Made by a program: the position numbers and the translations under genes
Shown: in pieces, positions 10,402 to 19,684 of the stretch
Position numbering within the stretch: position 1 is the first letter of the stretch
Layout: every line of letters begins with the position of its first letter
DNA from: Microbacterium salitolerans
GTDB taxonomy: Bacteria; Actinomycetota; Actinomycetes; Actinomycetales; Microbacteriaceae
Reading direction: 5' to 3'
Assembly (NCBI RefSeq): GCF_019720895.1
Contig: NZ_JAHKSH010000005.1
Coordinates: 1-64,000, forward strand
DNA length: 64,000 nucleotides
Notes under the pieces: generated by a model
The model's input: the letters and a program-made list of their open reading frames with translations, nothing else
What the model was told of the DNA's origin: nothing
Database searches by the model: none

Positions 10402-12906
10402 TCAGTCGCGGATCTTCGCGCCGAAGCGCCGCTCGGCGACCTGGACGCCCGCCATCTTCGCCTCGGTGGCCTCGGCCGCGGTCAGCGTGCGGTCGTCCGC
10501 GCGGAAGCGCAGCGCGAACGTCAGCGACTTCGCCCCGTCCTCGATGCCCGTGCCGCGGTAGTCGTCGACGAGGCGCGTGGTCTCGAGGAGCACCCCTGCC
10601 CCCTCGACCAGCGCTGCGCGCACGTCGCCTGCCGGGACGTCTGCGGACAGCACGAGCGACACGTCCTGCGTCGCAGCCGGGAATGTCGCGAGCGACGAGA
10701 CCGTCACGCGATCGCTGGCGAGGGCTACGACGCGGTCGAGGTCGAGCTCGGCGACCGTGACGCGACCGGTGAGATCGGCCTCGGACGACACCTCGGGGTG
10801 CAGCTCCCCGACGTAGCCCACCGGCTCGCCTGCAATGGTCAGCACGCCCGTGCGCCCCGGGTGGAGAGCGGCGCGCTCGCCCTGGACGACGTCGATGCGG
10901 ACGCCCGCGGCGCCGCCGACCACGCGGATCGCGTCGAGAGCGGTCTCGAGCCCCGCCGGCTCTGCCGGGCGACCGGGTTGCTTCGGCGCGACATCGCCCG
11001 CGAACAGCATCGCGACGTGGCGGGGCTGCGGCGGGATCGCGGCGTCAAGCTGGGCCAGCACGTCGTCCGATGGCTTCTCGCCGCGCGGCGGATTGGCATC
11101 CGTGCCGTAGGTGACGCCCTCCTCCGGCAGGAACACGCTGCCCACCTCGAAGAGCGAGAGATCGGTGGATCCGCGCGACAGGTTGCGGTGCGCGGCCTTC
11201 ATGAGCCCCGGCACGAGCGTGCGACGGAGGAACGGCGTGCTGGCATCGAGCGCATTCGCGAGCTTCACGGCCGGCAGACGGAAGCCGGAAGCGGATCCGT
11301 GCAGGTCGTTCTGCTGCTCGGTCGCGAAGGGGAACGAGATGATCTCGACGAGGCCGGACGCGGCGAGCGCATTCGAGACCCGACGGCGCGCCTGCTGCGC
11401 GGGCGTGTAGCCGCGCCCCGACGGCGGGTTCGGCAGAATCGACGGCACCTTGTCGAGGCCGTCGACGCGCGCGACCTCCTCGGCGAGGGTCCACTTGTCG
11501 GTGAGGTCGGGGCGCCAGGACGGCGTCTCGACCGAGAATCCGGGTACCGTCGCCGCGACCGCGCAGCCGATGAGCGTGAGCGCCTCGGCGATGCGCTCCG
11601 GCGGGTAGTCGACGCCGATGAGACCCGGCACGAAGCCGGCGGGCAGCTCGATGCGCACGGACTCGTGCACGTGCCCGAGCGACGCCCCCGCCTCCCCCGC
11701 CGATCCGCCGGCGAGCTCGACCATCAGGTCGACGACGCGCTGTGCGGCGGCGAAGGGGATCTGCGGATCCACCCCGCGCTCGTAGCGCTTCGACGCCTCG
11801 CTCGGCAGCCGGTGCCGGCGTGCCGTGCGCGCGATCGACACCGGGTCGAACACCGCCGCTTCGACGACGACGTTCGTCGTGTCGCCGCCGAGCTCCGTCG
11901 TCTGGCCGCCCATGACACCCGCGAGACCGATGGGCCCCGAGTCGTCGGTGATGAGGAGGTCCTCGTCGCTCAGGGTGCGCTCGACACCGTCGAGTGTCGT
12001 GAGCTTCTCGCCCGTGTCCGCGCGTCGCACGGTGATGCCGCCGGCGAGACGGTCGGCGTCGTAGCCGTGGATCGGATTCCCGAGCTCGAGCATCACGTAG
12101 TTCGTGATGTCGATCAGGAGGCCCAGCGGGCGGATGCCAGCGAGCTGCAGGCGCGCGGTCATCCAGGCCGGCGTCGGACGCGAGGGGTCGACGCCGTTCA
12201 CCGTGCGCACGACGAACTCGGTGACGCCCGCATTGCCGCGGATCGGGTTGTCGTCGACGACGGCGAGCGGGAATCCCGTGCCCGACTCGATGTCGCCGGC
12301 CTGACGGCCCGCCGGATCCGTGAACGCCGCGCCGGTCGCGAGCGCGTACTCCCGGGCGAGGCCGCGGATCGACAGTGCGTAGCCGCGGTCTGGTGTGACG
12401 TTGACGTCGACCGCGACGTCGTCGAGGCAGAGGAGATCGATCGCGTCGGCGCCGACGGCCGGGTCGAGGCCCCACTCCGCCAGGCGGATGATGCCGTCGT
12501 GGTCGTCGCCGAGCCCGAGCTCCTTCGCCGACGCGATCATGCCGTCGGAGACGTGCCCATAGGTCTGACGCGCCGAGATGGGGAACGGCCCCGGCAGCAC
12601 CGCGCCGGGCAGGGACACGACGACCTTGTCGCCCGGATGGAAGTTCTGGGCGCCGCAGATGATCCCGCGCACGCCGCCGTGCGCCTCGCCGACGTCGACC
12701 TGACACCAGCGGATGTTCTTGCCGTTCTTCTGCGGCTCGATCTCGAACGAGAGCACCTGGCCGACGACGACGGGCCCCGTCACGTCGAAGCCGAGGGCCT
12801 CCTCCTCCTCGAATCCGACCGACACGAGCGACGCGAAGACGTCATCGGTCGTCGCATCCGCAGGAACCTCGACGAACTCACGCAGCCACGAAAGCGGGAC
12901 GCGCAT
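10402..12906 (-). CDS. pheT: Phenylalanyl-tRNA synthetase beta subunit
   Basis: Beta chain of the alpha2-beta2 enzyme that charges tRNA-Phe. The 834-residue protein starts with MRVPLSWLREFV, typical of PheT. It continues through a tRNA-binding EMAP-like domain (about 40-155), B3/B4 editing region, B5 domain and a C-terminal ferredoxin-fold anticodon-binding domain (about 740-834). Its ATG shares one base with the pheS stop (TGATG), so the subunits are coupled. Length is normal. Confidence 0.95.
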   Translation of the reverse strand: MRVPLSWLREFVEVPADATTDDVFASLVSVGFEEEEALGFDVTGPVVVGQVLSFEIEPQKNGKNIRWCQVDVGEAHGGVRGIICGAQNFHPGDKVVVSLPGAVLPGPFPISARQTYGHVSDGMIASAKELGLGDDHDGIIRLAEWGLDPAVGADAIDLLCLDDVAVDVNVTPDRGYALSIRGLAREYALATGAAFTDPAGRQAGDIESGTGFPLAVVDDNPIRGNAGVTEFVVRTVNGVDPSRPTPAWMTARLQLAGIRPLGLLIDITNYVMLELGNPIHGYDADRLAGGITVRRADTGEKLTTLDGVERTLSDEDLLITDDSGPIGLAGVMGGQTTELGGDTTNVVVEAAVFDPVSIARTARRHRLPSEASKRYERGVDPQIPFAAAQRVVDLMVELAGGSAGEAGASLGHVHESVRIELPAGFVPGLIGVDYPPERIAEALTLIGCAVAATVPGFSVETPSWRPDLTDKWTLAEEVARVDGLDKVPSILPNPPSGRGYTPAQQARRRVSNALAASGLVEIISFPFATEQQNDLHGSASGFRLPAVKLANALDASTPFLRRTLVPGLMKAAHRNLSRGSTDLSLFEVGSVFLPEEGVTYGTDANPPRGEKPSDDVLAQLDAAIPPQPRHVAMLFAGDVAPKQPGRPAEPAGLETALDAIRVVGGAAGVRIDVVQGERAALHPGRTGVLTIAGEPVGYVGELHPEVSSEADLTGRVTVAELDLDRVVALASDRVTVSSLATFPAATQDVSLVLSADVPAGDVRAALVEGAGVLLETTRLVDDYRGTGIEDGAKSLTFALRFRADDRTLTAAEATEAKMAGVQVAERRFGAKIRD

Positions 12907-13946
12907 CACACCACCATCCCGAACTGCTCGCTGAAGCGGACATCGCCCTCGGCCATGTCGCGCATGTCCTGTACATCGCTGCGGAACATCAGTGCCCGCT
13001 CGATCCCGATTCCGAAGGCGAATCCGCTGTACACCTCGGGATCGATCCCCGCCGCCCGCAGCACGTTGGGATTGACCATGCCGCAGCCGCCCCACTCGAT
13101 CCAGCGTGCGCCGCCCGTGAATGTCGGGTGCCAGAGATCGAATTCAGCGCTCGGCTCGGTGAACGGAAAGTAGTTCACGCGCATGCGCGTCTCGGCTTCG
13201 GCGCCGAAGAGCTGGCGCGCGATGTGGTCGAGCGTGCCCTTCAGGTGCGCCATCGTGATGCCCTTGTCGACGACGAGCCCCTCGGCCTGCGTGAAGACGG
13301 GCAGATGCGTGGCATCGAACTCGTCCGTGCGGGCGACCTTGCCCGGCGCGAGGATGTAGATCGGCAGCTCGCGGTCGAGCATCGAACGCATCTGCACGGG
13401 GCTGGTCTGCGTGCGCATCACGAGATGGCGTTCGACGGGATCCACGAAGAACGTGTCCTGGAGCTGGCGCGCCGGGTGATCCTCATCGAGGTTGAGCGCG
13501 TCGAAGTTGAACCACTCGTGCTCGAGCTCCGGCCCCTCGGCGATCTCCCACCCCATGCCGACGAACACATCGCTGATGTGCTCCTGCATCAGGTTGATGG
13601 GATGGCGCGCGCCCGTGCGTGTGCGGCTCGCGACAGCGGTGATGTCGACGCGCTCGGACTCGAGCCGCCGCGCGACCTCGGCGGCCGCGAGCTCCTCCTC
13701 GCGCGTGGCGAACGCCGCATTCACGCGCCCGCGCGCCTGTCCGATGAGCTTGCCGAACTCGGCCTTGCGCTCCTTCGGCACATGGCGCATCTGCGCGTTG
13801 TACGCGGCGAGCGGGCTGCCCTCGCCCTGGTGCGCGGCGCGCGCCTTCTTCAGGCCGGCGGTATCGGGGGCTGCGGCGGCCGCGGCAAGCGCATCCGCGA
13901 CAGCGGCCTCCACCCCCTGGGGAGTGATCTCGGGAACGTCAGACAC
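12906..13946 (-). CDS. pheS: Phenylalanyl-tRNA synthetase alpha subunit
   Basis: Catalytic alpha chain, 346 residues. An N-terminal coiled-coil region (about 10-95) precedes the class II catalytic core, which shows motif 2 (around VMRTQTSPVQMRSML) and motif 3 (GFAFGIGIERALML-like stretch GFAFGIGIERALMF). Translation starts at GTG 13946. TAAGAT lies eight bases upstream, so the transcript is probably leaderless and independent of the transporter operon in front. Confidence 0.95.
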   Translation of the reverse strand: MSDVPEITPQGVEAAVADALAAAAAAPDTAGLKKARAAHQGEGSPLAAYNAQMRHVPKERKAEFGKLIGQARGRVNAAFATREEELAAAEVARRLESERVDITAVASRTRTGARHPINLMQEHISDVFVGMGWEIAEGPELEHEWFNFDALNLDEDHPARQLQDTFFVDPVERHLVMRTQTSPVQMRSMLDRELPIYILAPGKVARTDEFDATHLPVFTQAEGLVVDKGITMAHLKGTLDHIARQLFGAEAETRMRVNYFPFTEPSAEFDLWHPTFTGGARWIEWGGCGMVNPNVLRAAGIDPEVYSGFAFGIGIERALMFRSDVQDMRDMAEGDVRFSEQFGMVV

Positions 13947-13961
13947 GAAAGATCATCTTAC

Positions 13962-13987
13962 GGGGCGCGGCCGGCGCGCCGCGCCCT
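13962..13987 (-). terminator. Terminator of the amino-acid transporter operon
   Basis: GGGCGCGG/CCGCGCCC, an eight-base perfect stem with an eight-base loop, directly after the gluD stop and before the pheS promoter. Confidence 0.5.
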
Positions 13988-14910
13988 CAGTGCGGGCCGG
14001 GCGCGTGGCCGGGGTCGAACTTCCCCGCCCCCTTCTGCGCCGCAAGAGTCTCCGTGACCGTGCCGTCATGGGCCCGCGGGTCGTCGACGATCGCGCGCGA
14101 CTTCGGCGACGCGTACGTGCGCTTCTCGACCATGCGGACGACGGCCGAGAGGATCAGACAGAGCGCGATGTAGATGCCGCCGATGACGATCGCCGCGGGG
14201 ATGTACGGACGCCCCGTCTGCAGGTTGCCGCCGATGAGCTTCGCGACGTACAGCAGCTCGTCGTACGTGATGAGGGATCCGAGTGCCGTGTCCTTCAGTG
14301 TCACGACCAGCTGCGCGAGAATCACCGGCAGCATGACGCGCACGGCCTGCGGCATCAGCACGAACGTCATGACTCCCGACTTGCGCAGCCCGATCGCGTA
14401 GGCGGCTTCGCTCTGTCCAGTGGGAAGCGACGCGACGCCGGCGCGGATCGCCTCGGCGATGACCGAACCGTTGTAAGCGATCAGCGCGAGCACGACCGCC
14501 CAGTAGGCGTCCATCGTCACGCCGACCGACGGCAGGCCGTAGTAGAGGATCATCATGAAGATGAGCACGGGGATCGCCCGGAAGACCTCGGTGACGGCCA
14601 TGAACGGCACGCGCACCCACACATGATCGGAGAGCCGGCCCACGGCGAGCACGAACGCGAACACGATCGAACCGATCGCGGCAGTGAGAAAGGCGCCGAG
14701 GGTCTTTCCGAGCGCCGGCAGGATCTGGTCGGTCCAGAGGTAGCTGTAGCTGAACGCCGACCACTTCTCCGCCGTGAGCTGACCTGTGTCGATGAAGCGC
14801 CACAGCAGCCAGCCGAACAGCGCCAGGAGGACGAGGACCGTGAGGACGCCGACCAGGCGATTGCGTGCGACGGCCTTGGGGCCCGGGACGTCGTAGAGAA
14901 CCGAGGTCAT
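13987..14910 (-). CDS. gluD: Amino-acid ABC transporter permease (GluD type)
   Basis: Inner-membrane permease of a polar amino-acid importer, 307 residues, with an N-terminal membrane helix (about 18-40) followed by a five-helix His/Glu/Gln-permease core. The EAA loop reads EAAYAIGLRKSGVMTFVLMP, the contact site for the ATPase. A charged tail of about 40 residues at the C-terminus is typical of corynebacterial GluD. The ATG at 14910 overlaps the gluC stop (ATGA). Confidence 0.9.
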   Translation of the reverse strand: MTSVLYDVPGPKAVARNRLVGVLTVLVLLALFGWLLWRFIDTGQLTAEKWSAFSYSYLWTDQILPALGKTLGAFLTAAIGSIVFAFVLAVGRLSDHVWVRVPFMAVTEVFRAIPVLIFMMILYYGLPSVGVTMDAYWAVVLALIAYNGSVIAEAIRAGVASLPTGQSEAAYAIGLRKSGVMTFVLMPQAVRVMLPVILAQLVVTLKDTALGSLITYDELLYVAKLIGGNLQTGRPYIPAAIVIGGIYIALCLILSAVVRMVEKRTYASPKSRAIVDDPRAHDGTVTETLAAQKGAGKFDPGHAPGPH

Positions 14911-15554
14911 CGGTACACCTTCCATCGCGTCTCGAGGGTGCGCTGGAGCCAGCTGAGCAGCAGCACGAGCGCCACGAAGAACGCCGCGATCCACAGCAGG
15001 ACGGCCATGGCCGGCTCGCCGCGCTCGGAGAGGTTCGCGCGCATCGACCCCAGCTCGACGACGGAGAAGCCTGCCGCGATCGTCGTGTTCTTCAGGAGGG
15101 CGATCAGCACGCTCATCATGGGCGGCACGATCGAGCGGAATGCCTGCGGCAGGACGATGAAGCCCATCACCTGGCCGAACGGCAGTCCGATCGCACGGGC
15201 CGCCTCGGCCTGGCCCACGGGAACCGTGTTGATGCCGGCGCGCAGCGCTTCGGCGACGTAGGTCGCCGTGTAGAAGCCGAGGGCCAGGATCGCGAGCGTC
15301 GTGAAGTCGAGGCTGACGATGGCAAGCGACGGGAAGCCGAACGCGAAGAAGAAGAAGATCAGCGTCAGCGGCGTGTTGCGCACGAGGTTGACATAGGCCG
15401 TGCCGACCGCGCGCGCGATCGGTACGGGCGAGACGCGCATGGCGCCGACGATCGCACCGAGCACGAGGGCCATCGCCGCGCTCGCGAAGAACAGCACAAC
15501 CGTGCGCCCCAGAGCAGGGATCCACAGATCGAGGTTGTCGATCAGGGTGTCCAC
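14907..15554 (-). CDS. gluC: Amino-acid ABC transporter permease (GluC type)
   Basis: Second permease, 215 residues, five membrane helices. The EAA loop is EAARAIGLPFGQVMGFIVLP. The start is GTG at 15554 because GGAGG lies six bases upstream; a longer frame to 15608 has no site. It follows the binding-protein gene after an 81-base gap containing a stable hairpin, and is coupled to gluD. Confidence 0.9.
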   Translation of the reverse strand: MDTLIDNLDLWIPALGRTVVLFFASAAMALVLGAIVGAMRVSPVPIARAVGTAYVNLVRNTPLTLIFFFFAFGFPSLAIVSLDFTTLAILALGFYTATYVAEALRAGINTVPVGQAEAARAIGLPFGQVMGFIVLPQAFRSIVPPMMSVLIALLKNTTIAAGFSVVELGSMRANLSERGEPAMAVLLWIAAFFVALVLLLSWLQRTLETRWKVYR

Positions 15555-15581
15555 GTCGCCTCCTTCAGGAGTGGTGTGAGG

Positions 15582-15611
15582 GCGGTGGCCGGCCGGGAGA
15601 CCGGCCACCGC
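15582..15611 (-). repeat. Stem-loop between the binding-protein and permease genes
   Basis: GCGGTGGCCGG (15582-15592) pairs with CCGGCCACCGC (15601-15611), an 11-base stem with an 8-base loop and no U run. Such hairpins behind binding-protein genes often stabilise the upstream mRNA or attenuate the permeases; inferred here. Confidence 0.65.
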
Positions 15612-15635
15612 ATCAGGATCCGACGGATCCGTCGA

Positions 15636-16514
15636 TCAGTAGCGGTCGACCTCGGGCTGCTCGGCCGCGACGCCCGCGTCGCCGAGCTCCTGCTCGAAGA
15701 TCTCGGTCCAGGTGTCGCCGCCCTCTTCGAGGGTGTCGTTGAAGAACCCGCGAAGCGCGTCGTCGCCCTTCGGCACGCCGATGCCGTAGTTCTCGACCGA
15801 GAACGGCTCGCCGACGATCTTCGTCTGGTCAGGATAGGCCGCCGCGTATCCGATGAGGATCAGCTCGTCGGTCGTGACCGCGTCGACCGTGCCCGCGAGG
15901 AGCGCGTCGACGCACGCCGTGTAGGTGTCGAACTCTCGGGTCTCCGCGTCGTAGTTCTCGCGGATGTTCTGGATCGGCGTCGAGCCGGTCGCCGAGCACA
16001 CGGTGACGTCGCTGGTGAGGTCGGCGTCGGACTCGATCTCCGAGTCGGCGCCGACGAGCAGGCCCTGGCCCGTCGAGAAGTACGGTCCGGCGAAGTCGAT
16101 CTGCTCCTTGCGCTCGTCCGTGATCGAGTAGGTGCCGACGTAGAAGTCGATGTCGCCGTTGACGAGCGCCTGCTCGCGGTTCGCCGACGGAATCGCCTGC
16201 CAGTCGATGTCGTCCTCGGCGAAGCCGAGCTCGGCAGCCATCCAGCGCGCGATCTCGACATCGAAGCCGGTGCGGTCACCCGTCGTGGCGTCGAAGTAGC
16301 CGAGACCCGGCTGGTCCTCCTTCACGCCGATCGTGATCGTGCCGGCTTCCGCGGCGGCGTCATAGGTGGGGCTGCCCTCGAGTGCGACGTCCTCGGCGAC
16401 GTCCTGTTCGGGTGCATCGCCGCCGCCGCCCGGCGTGCCGCTGTTGCAGGCGGTGAGGGCGAACAGCGCTCCGGCGGCGAGACCGGCCGCCGCGATGTTG
16501 CGGAACTTTCGCAT
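15636..16514 (-). CDS. gluB: Glutamate-type ABC transporter substrate-binding lipoprotein (GluB type)
   Basis: Lipid-anchored family-3 solute-binding protein, 292 residues. The signal peptide ends in the lipobox LTAC with Cys23. A Gly/Asp-rich linker follows, then the two-lobe binding fold. KEDQPGLGYFD, CSATGSTPIQNI and GEPFSVENYGIGVPKGDD closely resemble C. glutamicum GluB as I remember it, supporting glutamate or a related acidic/amide amino acid. Start fixed by AGGAGG eight bases upstream of ATG 16514. It is the second gene of the operon. Confidence 0.9.
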   Translation of the reverse strand: MRKFRNIAAAGLAAGALFALTACNSGTPGGGGDAPEQDVAEDVALEGSPTYDAAAEAGTITIGVKEDQPGLGYFDATTGDRTGFDVEIARWMAAELGFAEDDIDWQAIPSANREQALVNGDIDFYVGTYSITDERKEQIDFAGPYFSTGQGLLVGADSEIESDADLTSDVTVCSATGSTPIQNIRENYDAETREFDTYTACVDALLAGTVDAVTTDELILIGYAAAYPDQTKIVGEPFSVENYGIGVPKGDDALRGFFNDTLEEGGDTWTEIFEQELGDAGVAAEQPEVDRY

Positions 16515-16591
16515 GTGATTCCTCCTGGTGGGTGGTGGCGCCTGATGCTGTGTGGAATGGCGCCGTGATCGGTGTGCGGGCAGATCGCGCC

Positions 16592-17332
16592 TCAGTGCGT
16601 GATCAGCTTCGAGAGGAAGTCCTTCGCCCGGGCGGACTGCGGGTTCGTGAAGAACTCCTCGGGCGTGGCCTCCTCGACGATCTCGCCGTCGGCCATGAAG
16701 ACGACGCGGTCTGCGGCCTTGCGTGCGAAGCCCATCTCGTGGGTGACGACGACCATCGTCATGCCCTCCTTCGCGAGACCGACCATGACGTCGAGGACCT
16801 CGTTGATCATCTCGGGGTCGAGCGCACTGGTCGGCTCGTCGAAGAGCATGATCTTCGGGTGCATCGCGAGGGACCTGGCGATGGCGACGCGCTGCTGCTG
16901 GCCGCCGGACAGCTGCGCCGGCAGCTTGTCGGCCTGCTGGTCGATGCCGACGCGCTCGAGGAGCTGATGCGCCTGCTTCTCGGCGTCGGCCTTCTTGAGG
17001 CCGCGCACCTTGATCGGCCCGAGGGTGACGTTCTCGAGGATCGTCAGGTGGCTGAAGAGGTTGAACGACTGGAACACCATGCCGACATCGGCGCGGAGCG
17101 ACGCGAGGGCCCTGCCCTCCTTCGGAAGCTCTTTGCCGTCGATCGTGATGGATCCGCTCGTGATCGTCTCGAGGCGGTTGATCGTGCGGCACAGGGTCGA
17201 CTTGCCGGAACCGGACGGACCGATCACGACGACGACCTCGCCCTTGCCGACCGTGAGGTCGATGTTCTTCAGTGCGTGAAAGTCACCGTAGTGCTTCTGC
17301 ACGTTGTCCATGACGACGAGGGGCTCTGCCAT
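16592..17332 (-). CDS. gluA: Amino-acid ABC transporter ATPase (GluA type)
   Basis: Cytoplasmic ATPase powering the importer, 246 residues, normal for the family. Walker A GPSGSGKS is at 38-45, the Q-loop in VFQSFNLF, the signature LSGGQ at 141-145, Walker B IMLFDEP at 161-167 and the H-loop in [10 protein letters not shown]. First gene of the gluABCD operon; TAGGCT seven bases before the ATG indicates a leaderless start. Confidence 0.95.
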   Translation of the reverse strand: MAEPLVVMDNVQKHYGDFHALKNIDLTVGKGEVVVVIGPSGSGKSTLCRTINRLETITSGSITIDGKELPKEGRALASLRADVGMVFQSFNLFSHLTILENVTLGPIKVRGLKKADAEKQAHQLLERVGIDQQADKLPAQLSGGQQQRVAIARSLAMHPKIMLFDEPTSALDPEMINEVLDVMVGLAKEGMTMVVVTHEMGFARKAADRVVFMADGEIVEEATPEEFFTNPQSARAKDFLSKLITH

Positions 17333-17399
17333 AGGGGTCAGCCTAGACGGAACATCAGCATTCCTGCGATCGACCCGTCACCGGTTACGCAGTCGTAAC
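17333..17399 (-). promoter_or_regulatory. gluA promoter and possible operator
   Basis: TAGGCT at 17345-17340 ends seven bases before the gluA ATG. About 40 bases upstream is a perfect palindrome GTTACG-CAGT-CGTAAC (17384-17399). It also lies 7 bases before the stop end of the methylase gene, so it could instead be a small terminator for that gene. Confidence 0.4.
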
Positions 17400-17405
17400 G
17401 CGGCG

Positions 17406-18233
17406 TCAGACCGAGCGCTGAGCGAAGGCCGTCTCGTAGAGGCAGACGCTGGCCGCGGTCGCAAGGTTGAGTGACTCGGCGTGGCCGTAGATCGGCAGCC
17501 GCAGCGCGCGATCGCACAGACGGAGCGCGTCGTCGGGCAGGCCGCGGGCCTCGTTCCCGAACACCCACGCGGTCGGCCGCTCGAGCGTGCCGTTCGAACG
17601 CGCGGCGAGCAGGTCGTCGCCCTTCACATCGGCCGCGAGCACCTGCATCCCCGCGCTGCGTGCGCGCCCCGTGACGTCGGCGAGATCTGCGTCGACGGCG
17701 AACGGCAGGTGGAAGAGGGATCCGGTCGTCGAGCGGACGACCTTCGGATTGAACGGATCCACCGTGCGTCCCGTCAGGACGACCGCATCGGCGCCCGCGG
17801 CGTCGGCGGCGCGCAGGATCGTCCCGAGATTGCCCGGATCCCGGACCTCCTCGCAGATGACGACGAGCCGAGGAGTCTCGCCACCGGCCGGGAAGATGTC
17901 CTTCAGCGCGGTCGGGTTCTGTCGCGCCACCGCGACGAAGCCCTGCGGGGTGACCGTGTCGGACATCGCTGCGACGACGTCCTCATCGGCGTAGTCCCAC
18001 TCGAGGTCGGGGTTCTCCGCGCGCGCGTCATCGATGAGGGCGCGCATGTCCCCGTGCTTCTCGAGACCTGTCGGCGTGGCATAGAGCTGCTCGACCAGAT
18101 CCGGACGATAGGTGAGCGCCTCGCGCACAGCCTGCGGCCCCTCCAGGAGGAAGCGGCCTGTCTCGCGGCGGCTGCTGCGCTGGCCGAGCTTGCGGATCGT
18201 GCGGACGCGAGCGGCGCGGGGGTTCTCGAGCAT
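17406..18233 (-). CDS. TrmH-family RNA 2'-O-methyltransferase
   Basis: SPOUT-class methylase, 275 residues, of the 23S rRNA (guanosine-2'-O)/TrmH group. An N-terminal SpoU substrate-binding domain (about 25-105) is followed by the knotted SAM domain with the three SPOUT motifs: EEVRDPGNLGTILRAADA, WVFGNEARGL and LPIYGHAESLNLATAASVCLYE. ATG 18233 is seven bases after TAGACT, so probably leaderless; an upstream GTG two codons earlier is less likely. It follows rplT in the same orientation, beyond a strong terminator. The exact target nucleotide cannot be told. Confidence 0.9.
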   Translation of the reverse strand: MLENPRAARVRTIRKLGQRSSRRETGRFLLEGPQAVREALTYRPDLVEQLYATPTGLEKHGDMRALIDDARAENPDLEWDYADEDVVAAMSDTVTPQGFVAVARQNPTALKDIFPAGGETPRLVVICEEVRDPGNLGTILRAADAAGADAVVLTGRTVDPFNPKVVRSTTGSLFHLPFAVDADLADVTGRARSAGMQVLAADVKGDDLLAARSNGTLERPTAWVFGNEARGLPDDALRLCDRALRLPIYGHAESLNLATAASVCLYETAFAQRSV

Positions 18234-18328
18234 GGACACGAGTCTATGGATCCGACCTGAGCCCGCGGCGTGATGCCCGGGGCGATCTGCTCGATCCGGC
18301 GGCGCGGCGCCCGCGGGAAGAGATGCCA

Positions 18329-18360
18329 AAGAGGGGCATCTCTCGCGAGATGCCCCTCTT
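18329..18360 (-). terminator. Terminator of infC-rpmI-rplT
   Basis: AAGAGGGGCATCTC/GAGATGCCCCTCTT, a perfect 14-base stem with a four-base loop, 17 bases after the rplT stop. Confidence 0.85.
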
Positions 18361-18377
18361 CAACGTCGATCGCGTGT

Positions 18378-18761
18378 TTACGCAGCCTTCGCGGCGTTGA
18401 CGTCGCCGGGCAGAGCGCCCTTCGCGACCTCGATGAGCGTCGCGAACGTGGCGGGCTCGTTGACCGCGAGCTCCGCGAGCATGCGACGGTCGACCTCGAC
18501 GCCCGCCAGGTTCAGGCCCTGGATGAAGCGGTTGTAGGTGAGGCCGTTGGCGCGGGCGCCGGCGTTGATGCGCTGGATCCACAGGCGGCGGAAGTCGCCC
18601 TTGCGCTTGCGGCGGTCGCGGTATGCGTAGACGAGGGAGTGAGTGACCTGCTCCTTCGCCTTGCGGTACAGGCGCGAACGCTGGCCACGGTAACCCGAGG
18701 CGCGCTCGAGGATGACGCGACGCTTCTTGTGCGCGTTGACTGCGCGCTTGACTCTAGCCAT
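18378..18761 (-). CDS. rplT: 50S ribosomal protein L20
   Basis: Large-subunit protein that binds 23S rRNA early in assembly; 127 residues. [24 protein letters not shown]-type start and the [13 protein letters not shown] motif are diagnostic. Third gene of the infC operon. In several bacteria L20 represses this operon by binding its leader; no L20-site mimic was identified here. Confidence 0.97.
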   Translation of the reverse strand: MARVKRAVNAHKKRRVILERASGYRGQRSRLYRKAKEQVTHSLVYAYRDRRKRKGDFRRLWIQRINAGARANGLTYNRFIQGLNLAGVEVDRRMLAELAVNEPATFATLIEVAKGALPGDVNAAKAA

Positions 18762-18799
18762 GAGTGAATTTCCTTATCGAGTAACGAGTTTCGAGCCGC

Positions 18800-18994
18800 T
18801 CAGCGACCGAGGAGCTTCTTGACGGTCTTGACGTCGTTGCCCGAGATGATCTGGTCCTGGTTCAGACGACGCGTGCGACGGCTCGACTTGTGCTCGAGGT
18901 TGTGGCGCATGTTCGCCTGCTGCTTCTTGATCTTGCCGCTGCCGGTGATCTTGAAGCGCTTCTTGGCACCCGAGTGGGTCTTCTGCTTCGGCAT
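18800..18994 (-). CDS. rpmI: 50S ribosomal protein L35
   Basis: Small basic large-subunit protein, 64 residues, starting [15 protein letters not shown] with the usual [21 protein letters not shown] core. Lies between infC and rplT, 38 bases before rplT. Confidence 0.97.
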   Translation of the reverse strand: MPKQKTHSGAKKRFKITGSGKIKKQQANMRHNLEHKSSRRTRRLNQDQIISGNDVKTVKKLLGR

Positions 18995-19078
18995 TCTTCG
19001 TGACTTTCCTTGACGTGAGCGCCCGGGTGGGCGACGTGGGTGCTGCCCGCTCCGGAGAGCGGGAAGGCGATGTGGTGA

Positions 19079-19684
19079 CTACTCGCCTGCGGGAGCCTTG
19101 TGCGCGTGCTTCGCATCGCGCGCGGCCTTCTTGTTGGCCGCACGCTGGGCGTTCTGCTCCGCCTTGGCCTCGGACTTGTTCTTGGCCGGCGCGATGATCA
19201 TGACCATGTTGCGGCCATCGATCTTCGGGCGGGACTCGACGGATCCGAGTTCCGAGACCTCTTCAGCGAACTTCATCAGCAGGCGCACGCCCATCTCGGG
19301 GCGCTGCTGCTCTCGACCGCGGAACAGGATCATGGCCTTGACCTTGTCGCCGGCCTTGAGGAAGCCCTCGGCACGCTTGCGCTTCGTGTCGTAGTCATGC
19401 TGGTCGATCTTCAGGCGGAAGCGGACCTCCTTGAGAACCGTGTTCGCCTGATTGCGACGTGCTTCCTTGGCCTTCTGCGCGGTCTCGTACTTGAACTTCC
19501 CGTAGTCCATGATCTTGGCGACGGGAGGACGCGACTCGGGAGCCACCTCGACGAGGTCGAGGTCGGCCTCCTGCGCGAGGCGGAGCGCCACCTCGCTGCG
19601 GACGACGCCGATCTGTTCGCCTCCCGGGCCGATGAGTCGAACCTCGGGAACGCGAATGCGCTCGTTGATGCGGGGATCGCTGAT
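19079..19684 (-). CDS. infC: Translation initiation factor IF-3, ATC start
   Basis: Binds the 30S subunit and checks the start codon. The 201-residue protein begins [19 protein letters not shown]; the N-domain (to about 80), Lys-rich linker and C-domain (about 90-170, [16 protein letters not shown]) are intact, followed by a Lys/Ala-rich tail common in actinobacteria. I place the start at ATC 19684 because GAGGAG lies seven bases upstream and homology begins there. The same frame runs open another 39 codons to an ATG/GTG near 19801, but that extension is unlike IF-3. Rare start codons on infC are a known autoregulation device, since IF-3 rejects them. Confidence 0.93.
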   Translation of the reverse strand: MSDPRINERIRVPEVRLIGPGGEQIGVVRSEVALRLAQEADLDLVEVAPESRPPVAKIMDYGKFKYETAQKAKEARRNQANTVLKEVRFRLKIDQHDYDTKRKRAEGFLKAGDKVKAMILFRGREQQRPEMGVRLLMKFAEEVSELGSVESRPKIDGRNMVMIIAPAKNKSEAKAEQNAQRAANKKAARDAKHAHKAPAGE

